DNA of 9,680 bases, taken from positions 1 to 9,680 of the forward strand of contig JAVKIE010000022.1 of NCBI GenBank assembly GCA_031459615.1, written 5' to 3'. The position numbers and the translations under genes were made by a program. Source of the stretch: Calidihabitans tengchongensis. GTDB lineage: Bacteria; Sysuimicrobiota; Sysuimicrobiia; Sysuimicrobiales; Kaftiobacteriaceae. Below are positions 1 through 6,340 of the stretch, in pieces. Every line of letters begins with the position of its first letter. Positions within the stretch are counted from its first letter, which is position 1. The notes under the pieces are model-generated. The model did not search any database and was not told the origin of the DNA. It saw only the letters and a program-made list of their open reading frames with translations.

Positions 1-1476
1 GGCCACCCTGAGGTCGGTGGTGGTCTCCGGGGAGAAGGAGTAGAAACCTGCCAGGAGGTTCTGCAGGTCGGCCCGTACGCCCCACCGGTCGCCGAGCTCT
101 CCCGTGGGGAGGAACACGTTGTGCTCCGCGAACAGGCCCAGTCCCGCGGTCAGCTGGTAGGTGAGGTTCACCGGACCCAGCTGCAGGGGCTGGGCGCTCA
201 AGGTGTAGGTGAGCTCCGGCAAGCGGGACACGGAGTAGTACGCGTCCAGCGGGTAGGCCTCGCCGTCCAGGTCCAGGCGGTGCTCCAGGGTGGCCTGGAA
301 GGTCGACCCCGCGGAGAAGCTGGTGTAGTCCACCCGCGGGACCAGCTCGAGGTCCCGGGCCTCTGCCGCCAGGGTCTGGGTGAAGGGCAGGTCCACCCGC
401 ACGCGGCTGGTGGGGTCGAGCTGCCGCTCGTAGGCCAGCCGCGCCTGGAGGCTGTCGAAGTACGACTCCGGCGCCTCCGACGAAGTGTAGAGGAGGAAGA
501 GGTTCGCGAGCTGCCCGGGGTCGCGGTACAGGGCGTCCAGGGTCGTGTACACGTTGGTCTGAGGGACAAGGGGCGAGTCGCGGCGGAACAGGTCGAAGAA
601 CAGGCCGGCGGCCAGCCCGCCGCCGAAGTCGTGGCGGTGCGCCAGCCGCACCCGGTAGTCGTGGCCCGCAGCCGGCCGGTTGCCCAGCACGTACAGGAAG
701 TAGTCGCCCTCGCCTCCCGGGTACTTCCAGATGTGCTCCGCGCCACCGCCGGTACCGATGCGCTCCATCCAGTCCAGGTACAGGAAGCCGTAGTGCTCGT
801 CGGACAGCCAGTAGGTGGTGCTCGTCTTCACAAACCAGCCCTCGGTCTCGTTCCACCCCACGACGGGCACGACGCGCTGCTGGCGCGGCTCCCTCAGGAA
901 CACGACGAAGTACGGCAGCGTGAGGACCCTGCGGCCGAACAGGTACAGGCTGACCCTGCGCAGCACCAGCCGGTCCTGCGGGACGAGCTCCGCCTCCTCC
1001 GCCTCCAGCTTGTACGGGACCTGGGGGTCGTCGAGGTCGCAGGTGGTGACCTGGCATTTGCGCGCTTCGACCCGCTGGTTGATGTTGCCGACGAGCTTAG
1101 CGGCCCGCAGGTGCACCGGGTCCCTCAGACGGGGGCTCAGGTAGCGGGTCTCCGCCCCGTCCAGGCTGCCGAATCCCGTGCGCAGGTTGTACGTCAGGTG
1201 CCGGGCCGCAAGCCTCTGGCCTGCCTCCTCCAGCACCACGTTTCCGGACGCCACTAGCTCCAGCTCCTCCAGGTGCAGGGTGACCTCGTCCGCGCGCAGG
1301 ACCACGTCCTGGAAGGTGACCACCACGTCCCCGCGGGCCACGGCCACCTGGCGGGCCCGGTCCACCCTCAGGTACCGGGCCCGCACCCGCACGGGCACCT
1401 CTTCCTGGCCTGCGGCCGGGGGCACGAAGAGCAACGCCGCCAGCAGGACCGCCAGCCAGCGGGAGCGGCGCGACAA
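1..1476 (-). CDS. lptD: LptD/OstA-like outer-membrane protein (3' end beyond window)
   Basis: The frame is open for 492 codons from a TTG at 1476-1474 to the left edge with no stop. Residues 1-23 form a signal peptide (basic start, leucine/alanine-rich core, AAG before QEE). Residues about 28-190 form an OstA-type beta-jellyroll, with repeats such as VARGDVVVTF and LVASGNVVLEEAG. A Cys pair (C141, C146 in CQVTTC) precedes a YKLEAEEAEL stretch, then VSLYLFGRRVLTLPYF, the usual junction between jellyroll and barrel in LptD proteins. From about residue 205 the sequence alternates aromatic and polar residues, as in an outer-membrane beta-barrel. In known systems LptD inserts lipopolysaccharide into the outer leaflet; here the cargo is unknown. 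TTG is chosen because GGAGG (1486-1490) lies 9 bases upstream and the only earlier in-frame codons are GGG and the TAG of the preceding gene. Family confident, exact role less so. Confidence 0.85.
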   Translation of the reverse strand, partial: MSRRSRWLAVLLAALLFVPPAAGQEEVPVRVRARYLRVDRARQVAVARGDVVVTFQDVVLRADEVTLHLEELELVASGNVVLEEAGQRLAARHLTYNLRTGFGSLDGAETRYLSPRLRDPVHLRAAKLVGNINQRVEARKCQVTTCDLDDPQVPYKLEAEEAELVPQDRLVLRRVSLYLFGRRVLTLPYFVVFLREPRQQRVVPVVGWNETEGWFVKTSTTYWLSDEHYGFLYLDWMERIGTGGGAEHIWKYPGGEGDYFLYVLGNRPAAGHDYRVRLAHRHDFGGGLAAGLFFDLFRRDSPLVPQTNVYTTLDALYRDPGQLANLFLLYTSSEAPESYFDSLQARLAYERQLDPTSRVRVDLPFTQTLAAEARDLELVPRVDYTSFSAGSTFQATLEHRLDLDGEAYPLDAYYSVSRLPELTYTLSAQPLQLGPVNLTYQLTAGLGLFAEHNVFLPTGELGDRWGVRADLQNLLAGFYSFSPETTTDLRVA

Positions 1477-1479
1477 CCC

Positions 1480-1833
1480 CTACGGCCTCCCTGGCACTGG
1501 CCGGATGGGTACCACGGGCAGCGGGCGCGCCGGCCGCAGCACGTAGTGGGGCACGGCCCAGTCCACGAACGGCGACCGGTTCAGGCGGCTGGCCACAGAC
1601 CACGCGTCGAGGTCGGTCCGCGCCACCACCATGCCCCCGGAGGGCCCGCTCAGGGGCACGAGGTGGTGGTCCGCCAGCACCTGCTGGACCTGGTCGGGGG
1701 TGGCCCAAGCGAAGAACTGCACACGCACCGTCCCGGGCACGAACACCTTCTCGAAAGGCGCCCGCTGCTGGGTGGACGCGGCTGCGGGCACGGCCAGGAC
1801 CAGCACCGCCACCGCCGTCAGGAACCTCCGCAC
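1480..1833 (-). CDS. Stand-alone secreted I9-type (subtilase propeptide/inhibitor-like) protein
   Basis: A 117-residue protein made almost only of a signal peptide (residues 1-19, ending VPAAA) and one small domain, about residues 32-103, followed by a proline-rich tail. The domain opens FVPGTVRVQFFAWATP and closes PFVDWAVPHYVLRP. These align by eye with the pro-region of the S8 lipoprotein protease two genes upstream (YVPGEVVVKYLSGVQP and PEVVYAEYNFRVR). This is the beta-alpha-beta-beta-alpha-beta pattern of inhibitor family I9, which folds and inhibits subtilases. No catalytic domain follows. A GTG at 1842 is in frame, but the GTG at 1833 is preferred: GGAGGTGA (1846-1839) sits 5 bases before it and includes the earlier GTG. 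It lies 15 bases after lipoprotein B and 3 bases before the LptD-like gene. It is probably a trans-acting inhibitor or foldase for the neighbouring proteases; a truncated remnant of a third protease is the main alternative. Confidence 0.75.
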   Translation of the reverse strand: MRRFLTAVAVLVLAVPAAASTQQRAPFEKVFVPGTVRVQFFAWATPDQVQQVLADHHLVPLSGPSGGMVVARTDLDAWSVASRLNRSPFVDWAVPHYVLRPARPLPVVPIRPVPGRP

Positions 1834-1838
1834 AGACC

Positions 1839-1846
1839 TCACCTCC
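1839..1846 (-). promoter_or_regulatory. Strong Shine-Dalgarno site that decides the start of the I9-like gene
   Basis: On the minus strand GGAGGTGA is an extended match to the 16S 3' end, followed by a 5-base spacer (GGTCT) and GTG at 1833-1831. It is the best ribosome-binding site in the window. The alternative GTG at 1842-1840 lies inside it and so is unlikely to be the start. Confidence 0.7.
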
Positions 1847-1856
1847 CCTCAGGGGA
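1844..1856 (-). promoter_or_regulatory. Small hairpin with the lipoprotein B stop codon as its loop, pairing the next gene's ribosome-binding site
   Basis: The minus strand reads TCCCC-TGA-GGGGA, a perfect 5-bp stem whose 3-base loop is the TGA stop of lipoprotein B. The 3' arm overlaps the start of the ribosome-binding site for the I9-like gene. A ribosome terminating here would melt the stem, so it could couple translation of the two genes. The stem is short and the DNA GC-rich, so chance is possible. Confidence 0.4.
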
Positions 1857-3351
1857 CCGTCACCACCAGGGTCCGGCTGTAACTTTCACGGCGCAGGCCC
1901 CCGGTGGAGTTCTGCGACGGGCAGACGGGGGCCCGCACGCCGGAGGGGGCGGGCTTCCGACCGGCGGCCACCTGGCCAGCGAGCCAGCCCCGCGGCGCGT
2001 CCAGGTCGGTGGCCTTGACGTACGCGTAGTACCCGCCGCGGGCCGGCGTGAAGGGCAGGGCCACGCTGTTCTGCAGGGCGCCGCGCACGCCCACCCACAC
2101 CAAGCGGTTCCCGGCGTCGTGCAGGTAGACCTCGTAGCCGCCCGCGCCGAGCAGGCTGGACCAGGTGAAGGTCCGGGAGGCCGCGTTCCACGCGAAGTTG
2201 CGGGGCGGCGCCAGGTAGGAGACGGTGAGGGCAGGCGGCATCCCCGTGGCCGTGACCTCGGTGTAGCTCAGCTCGCCGGTGTTGTCCGTCACGCTGGCGT
2301 CGAAGGCGAAGCTGCGGGCCAGCACGAGGGTGCCCGGGGCACCGGAAGCCAGCGGCAGGGGAGCGGGGACCTGCTGCTCGGTGGCGATGCCCCCGCGGAA
2401 CGGTCCGGTGAACGCGCGTCCGAACTCCAGGCAGTCCGCAGTCACGGACGGCCGGCTCAGGACATACGTGAAGCCGAGCCCGTTGGGCCCCCAGCCGGCC
2501 AGCACCTCCCGGGCCGCGGGGTCGTAGGTCACCCGCACCTGGGTGTCGGGAGCGCGCACGGTCAGGGTTCCCACGTCCGCAGTGTGACCCGCCAGCACGT
2601 CCACCGCGGGCAGGTAGGCGTAGGCGGTGTAGTGCAGCACGTCCCCGCCGTCGCGCCTCCCGTCGTAGTTTCCCGCAAACACGGGCCGCGTGGTCCCGAG
2701 TCGCTCGCCGCCCATGTGGGTCCAGATCTGGAACCGGCCCGCGGAGTCGGTGATCCCGGAGTCCACCCAGCTGCCCGCGGACCGGCGGGCAGCTGCGCCC
2801 CACCACACGAACCCTGTAGTGCCCGGCTCCCCGGGCTCGCCACCCGCGGGGTAACTGCCCACCTGCGGGTTGCCGTCCCCGTCCACCAGCCGCCCCGTGA
2901 GGGCCAGCTGCAGGCTCCCGCCCGGGTCCCGGCCCGGGTTTGCTGCGGGCCGGTTCAGGGGCAGGTACACCCGCACCACCTGGCCCGTGTTCGCTGTGCG
3001 ACCGTCCAGCACCGACACGGAGGCCGCCTGCGCGGACTGGGGCGGGAAGACGTGCAGGCTGAACTCCGTGGGGGTGCTGCCCACGTCGAAGAAGCCCTGG
3101 CCGTCCGTGGAAAGTTCCACGGACCCGCTGGACGTGACCACCACCACGCGGGCGCAGGCCACCGGCCTTCCGGACCACGCGCCGTCTGTACCCGCGCCCT
3201 CGAACACGAAGCCCCGCAGGGTCGTCCCCCCGCCCGGGTCGGGCGGCCCGCTGGAGGCCGGACAGGGGGTCGGCGTGGGACCAGCAGCGGGCGGGCTGCC
3301 GCCGCACGCAGCCAGGCTCACTGCAAGGGCCACCGACAGCAGGGACCGCAC
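1849..3351 (-). CDS. Large lipoprotein B with carboxypeptidase-regulatory-like domain
   Basis: A 500-residue lipoprotein: signal peptide ending SLAAC with C16 as the lipidation site, then a proline/glycine-rich linker to about residue 43. Residues about 45-103 resemble a carboxypeptidase-regulatory-like beta-sandwich (FVFEGAGTDGAWSGRPVA, later LSTDGQGFFDVGSTP). A second region, 150-253, contains TGRLVDGDGNPQ, FVWWG and FAGNYDGRRDGGDVLHYT. Residues about 380-450 resemble a fibronectin-type fold (TFTWSS, GYEVYLHD, YYAYVKATD). No catalytic motif is visible. It is a paralogue of lipoprotein A, sharing all these blocks and a similar C-terminus (RESYSRTLVVTVP). GTG at 3351 is chosen because it lies one base after the protease stop and directly precedes a proper lipoprotein signal; an upstream ATG at 3450 in the same frame lies within the protease gene and would add a non-signal leader. 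Probably a surface partner, substrate or adhesin linked to the proteases; function unknown. Confidence 0.85.
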   Translation of the reverse strand: MRSLLSVALAVSLAACGGSPPAAGPTPTPCPASSGPPDPGGGTTLRGFVFEGAGTDGAWSGRPVACARVVVVTSSGSVELSTDGQGFFDVGSTPTEFSLHVFPPQSAQAASVSVLDGRTANTGQVVRVYLPLNRPAANPGRDPGGSLQLALTGRLVDGDGNPQVGSYPAGGEPGEPGTTGFVWWGAAARRSAGSWVDSGITDSAGRFQIWTHMGGERLGTTRPVFAGNYDGRRDGGDVLHYTAYAYLPAVDVLAGHTADVGTLTVRAPDTQVRVTYDPAAREVLAGWGPNGLGFTYVLSRPSVTADCLEFGRAFTGPFRGGIATEQQVPAPLPLASGAPGTLVLARSFAFDASVTDNTGELSYTEVTATGMPPALTVSYLAPPRNFAWNAASRTFTWSSLLGAGGYEVYLHDAGNRLVWVGVRGALQNSVALPFTPARGGYYAYVKATDLDAPRGWLAGQVAAGRKPAPSGVRAPVCPSQNSTGGLRRESYSRTLVVTVP

Positions 3352-3352
3352 G

Positions 3353-4786
3353 TCAGGGGCTGGCGGCTTCCACCGCGGCCCGGGCGTCGACGATGCCCCA
3401 GCCGTAGCTACCCGCAGCCTGCGGGGAATACGCCCCGCAGGTACCCGCACCCGAGTAGTCCGGCCTGGGGTAGCCCGAGCACGGCGGAAACGCGGTGGTC
3501 TCCAGGAGGTTGCGGACCTGGGCCGGGGCCAGGGACGGCCTGCGGGAGAGGACCAGCGCCGCGACCCCGGCTACGTGAGGGCTGGCCATGGAGGTGCCCT
3601 GCAGGAACCCGTAGCTGCCCTGGGAGACGGGCAGGGTGGAGTACACGCTGGTTCCCGGTGCCACCACCGTCACCCACGGCCCCGAACTGGAAAAGCTGGC
3701 GACGCGGTCGTCCGGAGCGCTGGCCCCCACGCCCACCGCGCCGCGCACCGTCTCCGCGAAGGCGGCCGGGTAGGTGCGCGGGTTGCCCTGCTGGAAGTCG
3801 TTGCCCGCGGCCATCACCACCACCGCGCCGCCGTCCACTGCGGTGCGCACCGCGTCCTCCAGGGCCCGGGAGTACGCGGGGGCGCCCAGGGACAGGTTGA
3901 GGACCCGGGCGCCGTGCTCCACCGCGCAGGCGATCCCGGTGGCCACGCTGAACACGGTGCCGCCCAGCGGTCCCAGGACCCGCACGGGCAGGATCCGGGC
4001 CCTGGGGGCCACACCCACGACGCCCGCGCCGTTGGCCCCCGCAGCCACGGTGCCCGCCACGTGAGTGCCGTGACCGCCCGTGTCGGAGGGGTCGTAGTCG
4101 CCGTCCACGGCGTCGGTGTGACAGCCGGTGGTGGGGAGCTCCAGCTGCCCGGCGAACTCCGGGTGGGATGTGTCCACGCCCTCGTCCACCACGGCCACCA
4201 GCACCCCTGCGCCGTCTGCCAGCTCCCACGCGTGTGGCACCCGCATGCGCCACAGGTCCCACTGCCAGCTGGCGCTGCGGTCGGTGTCGGTGCACTGCGT
4301 GGTCTGGCCGTTCAGGCGGGTGACCTGGAATGCGGGGTCGCACTCCGTCAGCTTGGGGTCGGTCACGGTGGTCCAGTCCAGCGTCCCCTGGCGGCGAAGG
4401 CTCGGCCGGGACGCCGGTACGGGCCGGCCGCTAGCGCCGGCGGCAGCGGTCACCGGCAGCCGGCGGACCCGGAAGTTGTACTCCGCGTACACCACCTCCG
4501 GCCTGCGCTGGAACTCCTCGATGTACGCCGCCTCCTGGCCCTCCGGAACCCGCACCAGGGCAAGGTTGAACTCGCCACCGGCCAGCCGTGCCCGGAAGTT
4601 CCTGCGCAGGACCGCGCCGCGCACCGCGGCCACCTCCGCGGCTGTGGGCTGCACCCCGCTCAGGTACTTCACCACCACCTCTCCGGGCACGTACGAGCCC
4701 GGCGGAGGGCCGCCGACCCGCACGGGGCCGCTGCCGCACGCGCTGGCGACCAGCGCCACCACCACCGCAAAAGCCGCACGTCGCAC
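3353..4786 (-). CDS. Lipid-anchored S8 (subtilisin-like) serine protease
   Basis: A 477-residue subtilase with all key residues: Asp201 (VAVVDEGVD), His239 (GGHGTHVAGT), oxyanion Asn329 (VVMAAGND) and Ser399 (LQGTSMASPHVAG). The N-terminus is a lipoprotein signal ending VASAC, with C17 as the lipidation site. Residues about 32-108 form an I9-type propeptide (YVPGEVVVKY to PEVVYAEYNFRVR), joined to the catalytic domain by a linker. Cysteine pairs C149/C165 and C436/C450 may form disulfides. The start is GTG, with AAGGAG 6 bases upstream (CGGACC spacer). Because the lipid sits on the propeptide side, autocleavage after the propeptide would free the mature enzyme from the membrane and leave the propeptide anchored. 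It follows lipoprotein A by 28 bases and its stop is one base before the start of lipoprotein B. Family assignment is secure; the substrate is unknown. Confidence 0.95.
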   Translation of the reverse strand: MRRAAFAVVVALVASACGSGPVRVGGPPPGSYVPGEVVVKYLSGVQPTAAEVAAVRGAVLRRNFRARLAGGEFNLALVRVPEGQEAAYIEEFQRRPEVVYAEYNFRVRRLPVTAAAGASGRPVPASRPSLRRQGTLDWTTVTDPKLTECDPAFQVTRLNGQTTQCTDTDRSASWQWDLWRMRVPHAWELADGAGVLVAVVDEGVDTSHPEFAGQLELPTTGCHTDAVDGDYDPSDTGGHGTHVAGTVAAGANGAGVVGVAPRARILPVRVLGPLGGTVFSVATGIACAVEHGARVLNLSLGAPAYSRALEDAVRTAVDGGAVVVMAAGNDFQQGNPRTYPAAFAETVRGAVGVGASAPDDRVASFSSSGPWVTVVAPGTSVYSTLPVSQGSYGFLQGTSMASPHVAGVAALVLSRRPSLAPAQVRNLLETTAFPPCSGYPRPDYSGAGTCGAYSPQAAGSYGWGIVDARAAVEAASP

Positions 4787-4800
4787 GGTCCGCTCCTTAC

Positions 4801-4826
4801 TTTACGGTACCGATTTACGGTACCGA
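4801..4826 (-). repeat. Perfect 13-bp tandem duplication over the lipoprotein A stop codon, able to form a hairpin
   Basis: Two adjoining identical copies of TTTACGGTACCGA (plus strand, 4801-4813 and 4814-4826). Each contains the palindrome CGGTACCG, so the two palindromes (4805-4812 and 4818-4825) can pair as an 8-bp stem with a 5-base loop. On the transcript the upstream copy encodes the last Ser-Val-Pro codons and the TAA stop of lipoprotein A, and the loop holds that stop. The ribosome-binding site of the downstream protease lies just beyond the hairpin. It could be an operator, an attenuator, an RNA-processing element or simply a recent slippage duplication. Confidence 0.85.
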
Positions 4827-6299
4827 GAAGCTCACCAGGTCGCTGTAGGCCTCCCGGACCATGTTGCCCGCAAACGGCGTCCGGTCCAGGCTCGTCCAGG
4901 GCCCGCGCCGCAGCGGCCGCCGCTCGCCCGGCCTGCGCCAGTCCGCAGTGCGCCGGGGCAACCGCACCGTCCCCGTGACCGCCTCCTCGGGCCGCAGGGC
5001 GTCGGTGGCGTACACGTACGCGTAGTACGACCCGGCCTGCAGGTCCACCGGTGCGGCCGCGGAGCTCGCACCGCCGGGCAGCACCGCCTCCCACCAGGGT
5101 ACCAGAGCCGTGTCGGTGACCGCGGCGTACTGCAAGGTGGCTCCCACAGGCGGGACCCACGAGAGCGTCCTGCGGCTTCCAGTGCCTGTCTGCACGGACC
5201 GGGGTGGGGTCAGGTACCCGACCCGCAGGGGCTGGCCCGCAACCCGGAAAGTCGTGGTGAGGGCGAACTCCGCGGTGACCGGTGCGTTCAGGTCGAACGC
5301 GAAAGCCGTGGCGAAGAAGTAAGTGGACTGCGACTCGGGGATCCCGGGCACGGGCACGGACTGGCCGCTGAGGCCCCCACCCACCACCGGACCGGCCGCC
5401 ACCTCCGCGAGCTCGAGGGGCTGGGAGGCGATGCTGGTGTACATCTGGACGAACGCGTAGCTGATTCCGCCGGCGCCGTAGCCGTTCACCAGGGCCACGG
5501 CGCTGGGATCGTACAGGACCGGCAAGGCAGTCAGGGCAGGAGCCATGACCACGTTTCCGAGGGAGGTGGGGCCGCTGCGCAGCACGTCCACGGCGGGCCG
5601 GTACGCGAACTGGGTGTAGTGCAGGACCCGGCCGCCGTCCGAGGCCCCGTCGTAGTTGCCGGCGAAGAACGGGTGGGTGCGGCCGGCCCGCTCACCGCCC
5701 AGGACCCCCTGGACGTCGAACCCGCCGTCGGAGCCGGACACCGCGGAGTAGCACCGAGGGCATCCGGGAGACTGCGCCCGGTAGAGCCCCCACCACACGA
5801 ACCCCACGGTCCCCGGGTCGCCCACCGAGCCGAAGGTCGGGGCAGAGCCCGGCTGAGGGTTGCCCGAAGCGTCCAGGAGGCGGCCGGTCACGGCGCTGGT
5901 GGCGCTGCCGCCGCCGAACCTGGGAGGAGGACCGCCCGCAGACCTGCGCAGCGAGAGGTAGATGGCCAGGGGCCGCGCGCTCACGTGGCCTGGCAGGCCG
6001 TAGGCCGAAAACGCCGCGACGTCGCTGGTGGCTGGCACCACGTGCAGGTCGAAGGGACCCGAGGGCGTGCGGCCCACGGAGAAGGAGCCGGAAGCGTCCG
6101 TGGTGACGGTCACCGTGCCGTCAGGTCCGTGGTAGGTGACGCGAGCGCCGGCCACCGGCCTGCCGGACCACGCTCCGTCCGTACCCGCTCCCTCGAACAC
6201 CCGGCCAGAAAGCCCGCCGGACACCGCCCCGCCCGCGCCGCAGCCCGCCAGGGCGACTGCGGCCACCAGGCACACCACTAGCCGCGACAGCGCGGGCAC
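4815..6299 (-). CDS. Large lipoprotein A with carboxypeptidase-regulatory-like domain
   Basis: A 494-residue lipoprotein with a lipobox LAGC at residues 17-20 (C20 lipidated). Residues about 30-88 form a carboxypeptidase-regulatory-like beta-sandwich (VFEGAGTDGAWSGRPVAGA, VTTDASGSFSVGRTP). Residues 137-240 carry TGRLLDASGNPQ, FVWWG and FAGNYDGASDGGRVLHYT; a later segment ends SYYAYVYATDA. The order and many residues match lipoprotein B, so the two are paralogues. No enzyme motif is visible. C180/C183 (CPRC) is a cysteine pair not found in lipoprotein B and could be a disulfide or metal site. The GTG start at 6299 has only a weak G-rich upstream stretch, but later GTG codons would remove the basic residue from the signal peptide. 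It lies 31 bases after the secreted protease. Probably a surface-exposed partner or substrate of the proteases; function not known. Confidence 0.85.
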   Translation of the reverse strand: MPALSRLVVCLVAAVALAGCGAGGAVSGGLSGRVFEGAGTDGAWSGRPVAGARVTYHGPDGTVTVTTDASGSFSVGRTPSGPFDLHVVPATSDVAAFSAYGLPGHVSARPLAIYLSLRRSAGGPPPRFGGGSATSAVTGRLLDASGNPQPGSAPTFGSVGDPGTVGFVWWGLYRAQSPGCPRCYSAVSGSDGGFDVQGVLGGERAGRTHPFFAGNYDGASDGGRVLHYTQFAYRPAVDVLRSGPTSLGNVVMAPALTALPVLYDPSAVALVNGYGAGGISYAFVQMYTSIASQPLELAEVAAGPVVGGGLSGQSVPVPGIPESQSTYFFATAFAFDLNAPVTAEFALTTTFRVAGQPLRVGYLTPPRSVQTGTGSRRTLSWVPPVGATLQYAAVTDTALVPWWEAVLPGGASSAAAPVDLQAGSYYAYVYATDALRPEEAVTGTVRLPRRTADWRRPGERRPLRRGPWTSLDRTPFAGNMVREAYSDLVSFSVP

Positions 6300-6324
6300 C
6301 CCGCTTGCGAAAGCTCGGGCCGCG

Positions 6325-6340
6325 GTGCCCTCAGGGGCAC
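6325..6340 (-). promoter_or_regulatory. Small hairpin with the S8 protease stop codon in its loop
   Basis: The minus strand reads GTGCCC-CTGA-GGGCAC: a perfect 6-bp stem with a 4-base loop holding the TGA stop of the secreted protease. No T-run follows, so it is not a standard terminator. It resembles the stop-in-loop arrangements at 1844-1856 and 4805-4825. Chance formation in GC-rich DNA cannot be excluded. Confidence 0.35.

Noticed and set aside
2016..2031. Shared 15-base string ACGTACGCGTAGTAC in both lipoprotein genes (also near 5015-5028) as a regulatory repeat
   Set aside because: It encodes the conserved YYAYV segment at the same place in the two paralogues, so common ancestry explains it.
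3352..3450. Upstream extension of lipoprotein B to an ATG at 3450
   Set aside because: It would place 33 non-signal residues before a lipoprotein signal peptide and overlap the end of the protease gene.
1273..6281. Long plus-strand open frames (for example 1273-3900, 2870-4978, 4128-6281)
   Set aside because: They are antisense to genes with clear signal peptides and catalytic motifs, and their translations are dominated by Gly, Arg, Pro, His and Ala with no recognisable domain. This is expected in GC-rich DNA where stop codons are rare.
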